Assembly: GCA_027030245.1 (NCBI GenBank)
Contig: JALVFE010000021.1
Coordinates: 186,001-250,000 of the forward strand
DNA length: 64,000 nt
Direction of reading: 5' to 3'
DNA from: Melioribacteraceae bacterium
GTDB lineage: Bacteria; Bacteroidota; Ignavibacteria; Ignavibacteriales; Melioribacteraceae
Below, piece after piece: positions 45,021 to 53,669 of this stretch. A program made the translations under genes and the position numbers. Position 1 is the stretch's first letter. Each line of letters opens with the position of its first letter. Under the pieces are notes generated by a model, which did no database searches, had not been told where the DNA came from, and saw only the letters and a program-made list of their open reading frames with translations.

Positions 45021-46874
45021 ATGTTTGATATGAATAAAAATATCACTTTAATTAGAAATCTAATTGCCTTTATACTGTTAATCACAAACGTATGTTTGTT
45101 TTCCCAGACTTTTAAAATCTCGAAAGTCGAACCGCCGAACTGGTGGAGCGGGATGAAGACCAGTGAAATTCAATTAATGATTTACGGCGAAAATCTTTCG
45201 AATGTTTCCGTTTCAAGCGAATCGGATAACTTGAAAGTTCTTAATTCGGTTCATACTCAAAATAACAATTACCTTTTTGTCAACATAAAAATTTTATCCG
45301 GTATTGACTCGACAAACTCCTTTTCCGCCCGTTTACGTTTTACCGATGAGATTCACGATACTGTAATTAATTTTCCGGTATTGGCAAGAGTCCACAGAAC
45401 TTCGCATTCCGGGTTCTCAACTGATGATGTAATTTACCTGATATTCACCGATAGATTTGTAGACGGAGACTCTTCTAACGACAAAATAAATAATCCATAC
45501 GAAAAATTTCCATTCGGAGATTTGAACGGAAGACACGGCGGCGATTTAAAAGGAATAATCGATTATTTGGATTATCTGAAATACCTTGGCGTAACTGCCC
45601 TTTGGATTACTCCGGTTCTAGAAAATAATATGTGGATGAGTTACCACGGATATGCTGCGACCGATTTATACAAAATAGATCCGCGGTTCGGAACAAAAGA
45701 ACTTTACAAAAATCTGGTTGATTTGGCGCATCAAAAAGGTTTGAAAATTATAATGGATCAGGTAACAAACCATATCGGAATAAATCATGAATGGGTGCAC
45801 AATCCGCCTACTCCCACTTGGTTCAACGGAACACAGGAAAATCATCTTCCCGCTCATCACGATAAGCTGGCGTTTATTGATATGCATGGCGATTCTGTTA
45901 CTTACCTAAAAACCGAGCGGGGTTGGTTTACGGATTACATGCCCGATTTGAACCAACGCGATTCCCTTTTGGCAAAATACTTAATTCAAAATACTCTGTG
46001 GTGGATTGAATATTTGGGAATTGACGGAATTCGCGAAGATACATATTCTTATGTAAATCAAAAGTTTCTTGGTAAGTGGGCAAAAGTTATTTTGGATGAA
46101 TATCCGGAATTCAATATCGTGGGCGAAATTTGGAAAGGCGAACCGGCGTTTCTGGCAAAGTATCAGCATAATTCCATTTATTCCAGAGATTTTGATTCCA
46201 ATTTACCGGCGGTTTTCGATTTTGCGCTAGCCGATGCAATCAGAGATTTTCTTTCCGGGAAAAACGGTTTCCGGGGAATTTACGAAACAATTGCAGAAGA
46301 TTTTGTTTATTCCAATCCGGAAAATCTGGTTACCTTCATCGATACTCATGACATCGACCGTGCACTCTTTGTTGCAAACGGAAATACGGATAAATTCAAA
46401 ATAGCATTGGCTCTAATTTTAACCACACGCGGCATTCCGCAGATTTTATACGGCACCGAAATCGGGATGAACGGCGGCGGACACCACGGAAAAATAAGGG
46501 CTTCCTTCCCCCTTGAATTTAACGGCGATACGTTATCGGTCGTAGATAATATTCCTTCCGAAAAAGGTAAAGAAATTTTCGGATTCACGAAAAAATTACT
46601 TAAGCTCAGGAAAAATTACCGTGCTTTTCGTAAAGGTAAATTAATTCATTATCCTCCGGGGGAAAACTTTTACGTTTATAAAAGAGTTTTGGAAGACCAA
46701 AAAATAATAATCATGTTAAACAATTCGGATTCGTTAAAAATTAAATTGACCGATTTTTATTCTTCCGAAAACATACCGCGCGGTTTAAGAAATTTGTTAT
46801 CCGGTGAATATGTTGATACTTCAAGCGGGGAAATTGAAATTAACAATCCCGTTAATATTTTTTTAGAAAACTAG
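45021..46874 (+). CDS. Exported alpha-amylase family enzyme (cyclomaltodextrinase/neopullulanase-like)
   Basis: A 617-residue GH13 protein with a signal peptide (about residues 10-30) and an N-terminal Ig-like cyclomaltodextrinase_N domain (VEPPNWWSGMK, about 35-115). The TIM barrel has catalytic Asp340 (GIREDTY), Glu369 (VGEIW) and Asp444 (IDTHDIDR). A small C-terminal beta domain follows. It should cleave maltodextrins in the periplasm or outside. The start may be the ATG at 45021 or at 45030. A sugar-type MFS transporter follows 9 nt later, making a maltodextrin uptake pair. Confidence 0.9.
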   Translation: MFDMNKNITLIRNLIAFILLITNVCLFSQTFKISKVEPPNWWSGMKTSEIQLMIYGENLSNVSVSSESDNLKVLNSVHTQNNNYLFVNIKILSGIDSTNSFSARLRFTDEIHDTVINFPVLARVHRTSHSGFSTDDVIYLIFTDRFVDGDSSNDKINNPYEKFPFGDLNGRHGGDLKGIIDYLDYLKYLGVTALWITPVLENNMWMSYHGYAATDLYKIDPRFGTKELYKNLVDLAHQKGLKIIMDQVTNHIGINHEWVHNPPTPTWFNGTQENHLPAHHDKLAFIDMHGDSVTYLKTERGWFTDYMPDLNQRDSLLAKYLIQNTLWWIEYLGIDGIREDTYSYVNQKFLGKWAKVILDEYPEFNIVGEIWKGEPAFLAKYQHNSIYSRDFDSNLPAVFDFALADAIRDFLSGKNGFRGIYETIAEDFVYSNPENLVTFIDTHDIDRALFVANGNTDKFKIALALILTTRGIPQILYGTEIGMNGGGHHGKIRASFPLEFNGDTLSVVDNIPSEKGKEIFGFTKKLLKLRKNYRAFRKGKLIHYPPGENFYVYKRVLEDQKIIIMLNNSDSLKIKLTDFYSSENIPRGLRNLLSGEYVDTSSGEIEINNPVNIFLEN

Positions 46875-46883
46875 GAAAAAATT

Positions 46884-48173
46884 ATGCTTACGATTCAGAA
46901 AAAACTTTCCAATACATTTTATGCTCTCTTAAGTTTGCCGGCAACGGCTATGGGATTTGCCCTTTCCATTCAAATTTCTGCGTTAAGTTGGATTTTGGTA
47001 ACGAAATTCAATCTCAATCTGGAAGAAATGGGTTTTGTTTGGGCTGCCGGTCCGGTTGCCGGATTAATCGCTCAACCTATCGTTGGATTAATAAGCGATA
47101 ACGTTTGGTTTTGGGGCGGAAGACGCAGACCGTTTATCATAATCGGCGGAACCCTTGCGGCTCTTATGCTTTTGGCTCTTCCGAATATCGATGTAATAAA
47201 CGAAGCTACCGGAATAGGAAAACTTATTGCAGTCGCCTTGGTTGTTGCCCTTACTCTCGATTTATCGATTAACGTCAGCTTTAATCCAACCAGATCGTTA
47301 ATTGCCGATGTTACGCCTGACGGTATTCCGCGCACAAAAGGTTACACTTGGATGCAAACAATTTCCGGAAGTTTCGGTGTATTGGCTTACGCAATCGGCG
47401 CAATTTTCGGAAACTATTTTTTAATTTATTTCGGTGTGGGTTTGGTTTTACTCTTTACGTTAATCCCTTCTCTGCTCATCGAAGAACCGCGCGAATTAAA
47501 AAAAGATACGGAAGATACGACAATTGAAAACAATGGAAATAAAACAAATGTAATTGAGTTCCTTAAAATTTGTTTTGCAAATGCTTTTTCGTGGTTGGGC
47601 GTTCAAACGATGTTTGTATTTATAATTGCGTTCATCGGACAAAAAATTAATCCAACGCCGGACGGTTCCACCAAAGAAATGATCGACGCAATCGATTTGA
47701 AAACTGGTCAGATAATTTCTATTTCGTTCTTGGTTTTGAACGCCGTCGGTGCGATTCTACCGGTGCTTGTTTTGGAACCGGTATCGGAAAAATTGGGAAG
47801 AGTGAGAACGCATTTATTAAGCGTGGGCATAATGTCAATAGCTTACTTCGGAATATTATTTTTTGGAAAATCTGAATATGTCCTTTATTTTCTAATGGCA
47901 ATTGCGGGAATCGGTTGGGCGGCAATTGTAAGCCTGCCGTTCGCAATTATGTCGGAAACGGTAAACAAAAGCAAAATGGGATTTTTTATGGGGATGTTTA
48001 ATCTGTCGATTGTAATTCCCCAATTAATCGTGAGCATGTTTTTCGGAAGTCTGATTCAAAACGCACAAGATAAAGGAATCGTATTTATCATTGCGGGCGT
48101 CTCGCTTGCGGTTTCTTCCATTGTTTGGTTGATTGTTAAAGAGCAAACAAAATCGGTTGTGGGGCAAGAATAA
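46884..48173 (+). CDS. MFS sugar transporter (SUT/MalY-like)
   Basis: A 429-residue, 12-helix inner-membrane protein. Helix 1-3 features ISALSWI, GPVAGLIAQPIVGLISD and WGGRRRPFIIIGG match the sucrose/maltose transporter branch of MFS. It is directly downstream of the exported amylase, with AGGA before the ATG, so import of maltose or small maltodextrins is likely. A cytoplasmic loop of about 40 charged residues joins the two halves. Confidence 0.85.
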   Translation: MLTIQKKLSNTFYALLSLPATAMGFALSIQISALSWILVTKFNLNLEEMGFVWAAGPVAGLIAQPIVGLISDNVWFWGGRRRPFIIIGGTLAALMLLALPNIDVINEATGIGKLIAVALVVALTLDLSINVSFNPTRSLIADVTPDGIPRTKGYTWMQTISGSFGVLAYAIGAIFGNYFLIYFGVGLVLLFTLIPSLLIEEPRELKKDTEDTTIENNGNKTNVIEFLKICFANAFSWLGVQTMFVFIIAFIGQKINPTPDGSTKEMIDAIDLKTGQIISISFLVLNAVGAILPVLVLEPVSEKLGRVRTHLLSVGIMSIAYFGILFFGKSEYVLYFLMAIAGIGWAAIVSLPFAIMSETVNKSKMGFFMGMFNLSIVIPQLIVSMFFGSLIQNAQDKGIVFIIAGVSLAVSSIVWLIVKEQTKSVVGQE

Positions 48174-48174
48174 A

Positions 48175-49236
48175 ATGAGAGTTTTATTAATACTTTTACT
48201 TTGCGTAATTAATATTTCCGCACAATATTATCACAATAATAATTTTGACTTCAGTGCAATCCCGGTATTTTGGCACATCGTAGACATTCTTTCTGCGAAT
48301 GAAGAACCTTCGGTAAAAGACTGGGATGATCTTTTTAATACACCGGGCTATTCCGTGCTTACTCGCAGAGAATTTTCCAAAGATTTTTTCAAAAAGAATT
48401 TCCGGTTGGCTTTCAAACCTTCATTGAAAGACGAGTTGAACCAAAAGCTTCAACAAAACAACAAGGAAAGTTATTATTTGCACTATTATGTTAAAGTTAA
48501 AAACAACAGGGAAAAACTTGGATATCAACTTAATAAACTCAAAAGCAGATCCTTAAACAAAGAAGCTCTTGATTTAACCTTAAGATATTTGCCGGTAAAT
48601 TCCGTCTCCAGTTTTCCCCCGGTTGCGTTTGTAATTTTCGAAAATAACGGCAGGGGAAGTTCGCCGATTGTTGTTGATCTTCAGGCAACGCTTGAGTGGG
48701 ATTTTATTTCATTTTTGGCGCACGAATTTCATCATTTCTACCGGAATAAACTTACCAAACTGGATTTCAATTCCATGAAAAAAGAAGACAAACCGCTTGT
48801 TGAAGCAATGATTAAAATTGAAGCCGAAGGAATAGCCGACCGCGTGGATAAGAAAAAATGGTTTAATTCTTCATATCGCCAATCTTCCCCTTACGCTTAT
48901 GATTTTAAAAACGAAGTGCGAAAAACTCCGCAACTTTTAACAAAAATAAACAACCTTTTGGAAATGTATTCGCTTCAAGAAAGTTCGCGGGAAACACTGG
49001 GAAAACAAATCCGGGAAATAATTCCGCAAAAAGGTCATCCGACTGGATATTTTATGGCTTCGCTTATAGAAGAAAAACTGGGCAGAAACGAATTGGTAAA
49101 ATGTGTCGGAAATCCGTTCAGATTTTTCATTGCATACCATAATGCTGCAAAACTTAGCGGGAACCAATACCCGAAATTTTCACCTAAAGTATTACGATTG
49201 CTCACTAACATGGAAAACCATTATATTTCTGATTAA
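48175..49236 (+). CDS. Exported DUF5700-like putative zinc metallopeptidase
   Basis: A 353-residue protein with a signal peptide (about residues 1-15). His183-Glu184-x-x-His187 in AHEFHHFY is a gluzincin-type zinc site, with a likely third ligand in IEAEGIADRVD about 35 residues on. The pattern resembles DUF5700 (putative Zn-dependent proteases). It follows the transporter stop by one base. The upstream extension to 48133 lies inside the transporter gene. The substrate is unknown. Confidence 0.72.
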   Translation: MRVLLILLLCVINISAQYYHNNNFDFSAIPVFWHIVDILSANEEPSVKDWDDLFNTPGYSVLTRREFSKDFFKKNFRLAFKPSLKDELNQKLQQNNKESYYLHYYVKVKNNREKLGYQLNKLKSRSLNKEALDLTLRYLPVNSVSSFPPVAFVIFENNGRGSSPIVVDLQATLEWDFISFLAHEFHHFYRNKLTKLDFNSMKKEDKPLVEAMIKIEAEGIADRVDKKKWFNSSYRQSSPYAYDFKNEVRKTPQLLTKINNLLEMYSLQESSRETLGKQIREIIPQKGHPTGYFMASLIEEKLGRNELVKCVGNPFRFFIAYHNAAKLSGNQYPKFSPKVLRLLTNMENHYISD

Positions 49237-49490
49237 TAAGCAACCACTTCCCACAAATGACTATTGACAAATGACGAATGACCAATTCACTAAACCACAA
49301 AAAACAAATAACAAATTCCAAAAGTCCAAATAACAAATCCCAACATTTTTTCACCAAACAATACAACAATTTAGCAATAAAGAAACACAACTATTCATCA
49401 ACTCCATTTCCCACCAACCTGCTACCATTGACAAATGACCAATGACCAGTGACCAATGACCATTAACCATTGACAAATGACCATTATCCA
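49236..49490. repeat. Gene-less low-complexity word-repeat tract
   Basis: It begins ATAAGCAACCAC, continues with TGACAAATGACGAATGACCAA words, AACAAATAACAAATTCC words, ACAATACAACAAT plus TTAGCAATAA (49358-49380), then a run of TGACCAATGACCAGTGACC and related heptamers (49429-49484). Three words match the right arm of four-helix element 3 at 36575-36612, but there is no four-helix gene here. The rest to 49624 holds only the leader of the DUF2249 gene. Confidence 0.8.
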
Positions 49491-49624
49491 ACCTTTTCCC
49501 AACATCAAAAATCAATCTCTCCGTGAACCGACTTCCTTTTTTAATCGGAATTTTTATTCTTTTTATTTATATTTAATCCAAATAAAAATGAGTTTTATTA
49601 ACAATTTGGAATTAGCGAGAGAAA

Positions 49625-50161
49625 ATGGAAAAAGAAAAAAACAATTTGGTAACGTTGGACGTTCGACCGACAATACAAAGCGGAAGAGATCCGTTCGACG
49701 AAATTATGTCAACGGTCAAAGAACTTAAAGACGATCAAACATTGGAAATAATAAATGTATTTGAACCGATTCCGTTGATTAACAAATTGAAAAGTATGGG
49801 ATTTGATTCCGAGGTCGTAAGGAAAGACGGTGCCGTTCATACTTATTTCAAAAAAACAGAAGTTGACGAAAACGAAAAAAAGAAATCCCATGTGTATAAA
49901 CCCGATCCGGAAGAATTTGATAAAACCCTTGCCGGCTTTGGCGATAAAGTTAGAACAATCGATGTTCGACCTTTGGAAATGCCGGAACCAATGGTGACTA
50001 TTTTAAAAGAAATTGAAACTTTGGAACCGGATTGGGTATTGTTCGTGGAACACAAAAAAATTCCGCAATATTTACTTCCGGAATTGGAAGAAAGAAATTT
50101 TAACGTAGTAATAAAAGAATTGGAAGATAATCACGTTCAGCTTTTAATATTTAAGTCTTAG
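49625..50161 (+). CDS. Protein with two DUF2249 domains
   Basis: 178 residues: one DUF2249 unit at about 8-72 (LDVRPTIQSGRDPFDEIM, ending VHTYFKK) and a second at about 108-178 (IDVRPLEMPEPM, ending VQLLIFKS), joined by a charged linker. DUF2249 is a TusA-like small fold often encoded near hemerythrins, NO-reducing oxidases and Fe-S repair factors. GAGAG lies before the ATG. It opens a four-gene cluster with a heme-copper-like protein, DUF59 and DUF1858 proteins. Confidence 0.85.
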   Translation: MEKEKNNLVTLDVRPTIQSGRDPFDEIMSTVKELKDDQTLEIINVFEPIPLINKLKSMGFDSEVVRKDGAVHTYFKKTEVDENEKKKSHVYKPDPEEFDKTLAGFGDKVRTIDVRPLEMPEPMVTILKEIETLEPDWVLFVEHKKIPQYLLPELEERNFNVVIKELEDNHVQLLIFKS

Positions 50162-50167
50162 TAAACT

Positions 50168-51454
50168 ATGAACAATCTACAGACCGATAACGCACCTTCC
50201 ATAACGGTGGTGAAACCGCATTTTATTTTTGCAGGTATTGCTTTTTTCGTTTCCACCGTATTAATTGTTTTTGCCGGAGAAAGTTTGCTCGGACCTTATT
50301 TCGGAGTAAAGATTGTTGCAATCACACACATAGCCGTTCTCGGTTGGGCAACAATGATAATCTTCGGCGCATTGTATCAACTTATTCCTATCGTTTTCGA
50401 AACGTCTTTGTTCAGTGAAAAATTAGCTAAAATTAATTTCTGGATTTTTGCAATAAGCATAACGCTTCTCGGTTATTCTTTTTGGGTTAATTCATTATCC
50501 GACCTTTTAATCTATGCATCATTTCTACTGTTAATCTCACTGTTGATGTTCATTACCAACGTTTTGTTAACCCATAAGAATTCCAAAAAGAAAAATATTC
50601 AATCGAGATTTATAATTACATCTATTTACTGGTTGCTGGTAACCGTTATTTTGGGCACGTTGATTGCCTTTAATTTCAGATTCGGTTTTTTCGAAAAAAC
50701 ATATCTTCATTATTTGAAAATTCACGCCCACGCAGGTTTGGTAGGTTGGTTTTTATTGTTAATAATCGGAGTAGCGTCAACTCTTGTTCCGATGTTTTTC
50801 GTTTCGCATAATACCGATGAGAAAAAAATTAAATATTCGTATTACCTTATTAATGCCGGATTATTGCTAATGTTGTTTGAGTGGCTGGTTTTAGGAACCG
50901 GTAAATTGATTTACCTGGATTGGTTATTAATTTCGAGCGGAGTGTTATTCTTTTTGGCTTTTGCTTGGGAATCTTACAAACAACGTTTGAGAAAAACGCT
51001 CGATACGGGAATGAAACACACGGTAATTTCCCTTTTGTTATTGTTTGCTCCCGTAATTATTTCCATAATTTTAATTATGCTACATAACAATAATTCGTCT
51101 TTGCTTCTTCGCATAACCACTTTATACGGTTTTTCAATCATATTCGGCTTTATCACTTCTTTGATTTTAGGACAAACATACAAAACCCTTCCCTTCATAA
51201 TTTGGCTCGATAAATACAAAAAGCACGTAGGGAAAGCCAAAACTCCGATGCCGAAAGATTTATATTCGGAAACTTTGGCAGGATATCAATTGTATCTCTA
51301 TCTTGCTTCGATATTGGTTTTAGGCATTGCTTTGATTTTTAATATTTTACTTTTAATTAAAATTGGAAGCTATCTGATTTTAGCTACCGCTTTGGTTTAC
51401 AACATAAATTTATTCAAAATAGTTTTACACAAAACAAAAATAGAGAAACTATGA
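50168..51454 (+). CDS. Heme-copper oxidase subunit I-like membrane protein
   Basis: A 428-residue inner-membrane protein with about 12 helices. Histidines in membrane context include THIAVLGWATMIIFGALYQLIP (His about 57), KIHAHAGLVGW (about 190-196) and a later MKHTV. The layout resembles the short subunit I-like family annotated near cbb3 oxidases and NO reductases, but I do not see the full set of heme-copper ligands, so electron transfer to O2 or NO is unproven. It starts 6 nt after DUF2249 and overlaps DUF59 by four bases. Confidence 0.7.
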   Translation: MNNLQTDNAPSITVVKPHFIFAGIAFFVSTVLIVFAGESLLGPYFGVKIVAITHIAVLGWATMIIFGALYQLIPIVFETSLFSEKLAKINFWIFAISITLLGYSFWVNSLSDLLIYASFLLLISLLMFITNVLLTHKNSKKKNIQSRFIITSIYWLLVTVILGTLIAFNFRFGFFEKTYLHYLKIHAHAGLVGWFLLLIIGVASTLVPMFFVSHNTDEKKIKYSYYLINAGLLLMLFEWLVLGTGKLIYLDWLLISSGVLFFLAFAWESYKQRLRKTLDTGMKHTVISLLLLFAPVIISIILIMLHNNNSSLLLRITTLYGFSIIFGFITSLILGQTYKTLPFIIWLDKYKKHVGKAKTPMPKDLYSETLAGYQLYLYLASILVLGIALIFNILLLIKIGSYLILATALVYNINLFKIVLHKTKIEKL

Positions 51455-51765
51455 TGGACAAAATAGAAGAAACAAAAAAACATATTTACGAAATATTGAA
51501 ATCCGTAATGGATCCGGAAATCGAACTAAACATTGTTGATTTGGGACTCATTTACAATTTGGAATACGACGGCGACAAGCGTGTAGATATTGAGATGACT
51601 CTGTCAACACCAGCTTGCCCGCTCGGCGATGCGATAATAATAAACGTAAAGGAAAGCATAAAAAAACATTATCCCGATTTCGACGTGAACGTAAAATTGG
51701 TTTACGATCCGCCATGGAATCCTTCATTAATCAGCGAAGAAGGAAAAGCAAAGTTGGGGATGTAA
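51451..51765 (+). CDS. DUF59/MIP18 family Fe-S assembly factor
   Basis: A 104-residue SufT/PaaD-type protein: VMDPEIELNIVDLGLIYNL (about residues 19-37), STPACPLGD with the conserved cysteine (about 53) and VYDPPWNPSLIS. These proteins help mature Fe-S or other metal centres. It overlaps the stop codon of the heme-copper-like gene, implying coupled expression. Confidence 0.92.
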   Translation: MMDKIEETKKHIYEILKSVMDPEIELNIVDLGLIYNLEYDGDKRVDIEMTLSTPACPLGDAIIINVKESIKKHYPDFDVNVKLVYDPPWNPSLISEEGKAKLGM

Positions 51766-51800
51766 AACCTTTTGTTTTGGTTCGCGGATGTTAATTTTTT

Positions 51801-52343
51801 ATGCAGTCAATTAAAGAAAATATGAAAAATAATTTATTGGAAATATTACCCGAAACAAAGGTCGGGGAACTTCTCGATCATTACCCCGAACTCGAAGCGA
51901 AATTAATCGAGATAGCGCCGCCGTTTAAAAAATTAAGAAACAAAGTGCTTCGTAAAACGATTGCCAAAGTAACTACGCTTAAACAAGCGGCTAAGGTCGG
52001 GAATGTTCCCCTTTCCGAACTTGTGAACAAACTGCGGAACGAAATCGGACAAATGGAAATAGAAATAGACAATGAAAAAGCCGTTGTAGTGCAAAAACCG
52101 GATTGGGTAAAAGAAGAAAACATTGTAAAAACATTTAATGCTATAGCCGATTTGGAAAAAGGCATTCAACCTGTAACAAGAGTATCGCAAGAATTGGCAA
52201 CCTTAAAAGAGAACGAAATTTATTTATTAATTACGCCATTTGTTCCCGCCCCTCTTATAAACATTTTTGAAAATAAAGGTTATGTGATTTATTCGGCAAT
52301 CATCAGAAAAGATTACGTTCAAACCTTTATAAAAAAGAAATAA
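51801..52343 (+). CDS. DUF1858 plus DUF2249 protein
   Basis: 180 residues: an N-terminal DUF1858 domain (about 10-75, TKVGELLDHYPELEAKLIEIAPPFKKL and VTTLKQAAKVGNVPLSELVNKL), the small helical domain also found in ScdA/Ric-type Fe-S repair proteins. A C-terminal DUF2249 unit (about 130-180, YLLITPFVPAPLINIFENKGY) follows. It starts at the ATG at 51801 or possibly 51822. It closes the DUF2249/oxidase-like/DUF59 cluster and supports a redox or NO stress theme. Confidence 0.8.
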   Translation: MQSIKENMKNNLLEILPETKVGELLDHYPELEAKLIEIAPPFKKLRNKVLRKTIAKVTTLKQAAKVGNVPLSELVNKLRNEIGQMEIEIDNEKAVVVQKPDWVKEENIVKTFNAIADLEKGIQPVTRVSQELATLKENEIYLLITPFVPAPLINIFENKGYVIYSAIIRKDYVQTFIKKK

Positions 52344-52445
52344 GGTGATTTCCGGTTAATTCCACGCATAGTTTGATACCTTTATTATTAAAGTATATTT
52401 TTTTTAATATTCATTGTATCTCTCTATCTCATTTAAAACATTATA

Positions 52446-52487
52446 TGTTACAAAAAAGCCGGCATGAAAACAAATTCATTCCGGCTT
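52446..52487 (-). terminator. Rho-independent terminator of the GldL/M-like operon
   Basis: On the minus strand AAGCCGG-A-ATGAA pairs with TTCAT-G-CCGGCTT (one mismatch) around a TTTGTT loop and is followed by TTTTTTG. It lies about 30 bases beyond the stop codon of the outer-membrane gene at 52518. Confidence 0.88.
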
Positions 52488-52517
52488 AATCGATGGAGAC
52501 AGATATGCTAAAGTTCT

Positions 52518-53657
52518 TTACAAAGAAGTCCCAACTTTCAAACGCATGTTAAAGAATATGGAAATGACGCCGAAATTTCCGCTGGACGTTTTGGAGAAAA
52601 TTGCGCTTGGTCCCAACGCAAACGCGCTGAATCCCCAAGATTCCAAAATTTTCTGCACAACTATGTCTAAGACATATTGCGGATTTCTATCCGGCGACGA
52701 TGGCATTGCATCGATACGAAGATCGAATGTACTTCCGGCTAACGACAACTCCCTACCCGTAAACCCGAAATGCCATTCATTCATATACTTTGCAAGGTAG
52801 AACTTACCTCTTGTTGCACCGAAGACTTTCACGGGATATCTGAATTCCCAGTTCAAATACGAACCTTGAGTAAATTTCGGATAATATTCCATTCCGGATA
52901 GTCCGTATTTGTCACGCAGCGTTTGAATTTCGTCATCGGTGAACTCCCTTGAAATTTTCTGATAGCTGATTTCAAAAAAGTTACCGAATGGGATAACATA
53001 AGCAAACTGCATCCCTTGAGTAGTATAAAGATTGTTAAAATTATTGTTGTTTCTCACCAAGGTAAATGCTTGAATATTGCTGAACATTCCCACGCGGAAT
53101 CCGAGAATGTGAAAATTGGCTTCGATAAATCCGGTTTCCAGCGGTCCGGAATAAGGCGTACCGAGTCCAAATGAAATCCCGATATCTTTTTTAATCGGTA
53201 TTCCGAATCTTTCGCCGCCGAACAATTGCAAATAAGGATTGATGTAAGATGTTGTGGAACTTATCTGAGTCTTGGTGGGCGGTTCAATGATTTTTTTGAA
53301 TTTCATTTTTTCGAAAACGCTTGTAAAAACCGACGTGAACGTAACGTCATTCATCAAATCGATTTTAAAGGGATACGTTACAATCTTAGCCCTTGTTTCC
53401 GGCGAAAACGCAAGCAACGGATAGAGCGAGCCTTTAATCATTAAAGTTTGATTATTCGGATCCCTTAAATCAACAATAATTTCCGCTTTCGGATCCGGCG
53501 GATCGATAAACATTTCTTCTTGAATTTTAATGAATAAGCTATCGTCCAACGGTTCCATTTGATAGTAAACTATCTTCTCTTCGTCCTGAGCTAAAAGGTT
53601 CAGTCCCAAATTAAAGAAGAGAAAAGTAAAGAGTAAAGCGAGTAATTTGAGTTTCAT
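52518..53657 (-). CDS. Outer-membrane beta-barrel-like protein
   Basis: A 379-residue exported protein with a signal peptide (about residues 1-23). An acidic N-terminal region (DDSLFIKIQEEMFIDPPDPKAEI) precedes a strand-rich domain from about residue 140 (FGIPIKKDIGISFGLG, TGFIEANFHILGFRVG, GVISIFFNMRLKVG) that looks like an outer-membrane barrel. No family is recognised. It is the last gene of an operon whose first two products look like an inner-membrane motor pair, so it may be the outer-membrane partner. AGGA precedes the ATG. Confidence 0.65.
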   Translation of the reverse strand: MKLKLLALLFTFLFFNLGLNLLAQDEEKIVYYQMEPLDDSLFIKIQEEMFIDPPDPKAEIIVDLRDPNNQTLMIKGSLYPLLAFSPETRAKIVTYPFKIDLMNDVTFTSVFTSVFEKMKFKKIIEPPTKTQISSTTSYINPYLQLFGGERFGIPIKKDIGISFGLGTPYSGPLETGFIEANFHILGFRVGMFSNIQAFTLVRNNNNFNNLYTTQGMQFAYVIPFGNFFEISYQKISREFTDDEIQTLRDKYGLSGMEYYPKFTQGSYLNWEFRYPVKVFGATRGKFYLAKYMNEWHFGFTGRELSLAGSTFDLRIDAMPSSPDRNPQYVLDIVVQKILESWGFSAFALGPSAIFSKTSSGNFGVISIFFNMRLKVGTSL

Positions 53658-53669
53658 GATATATCCTGT

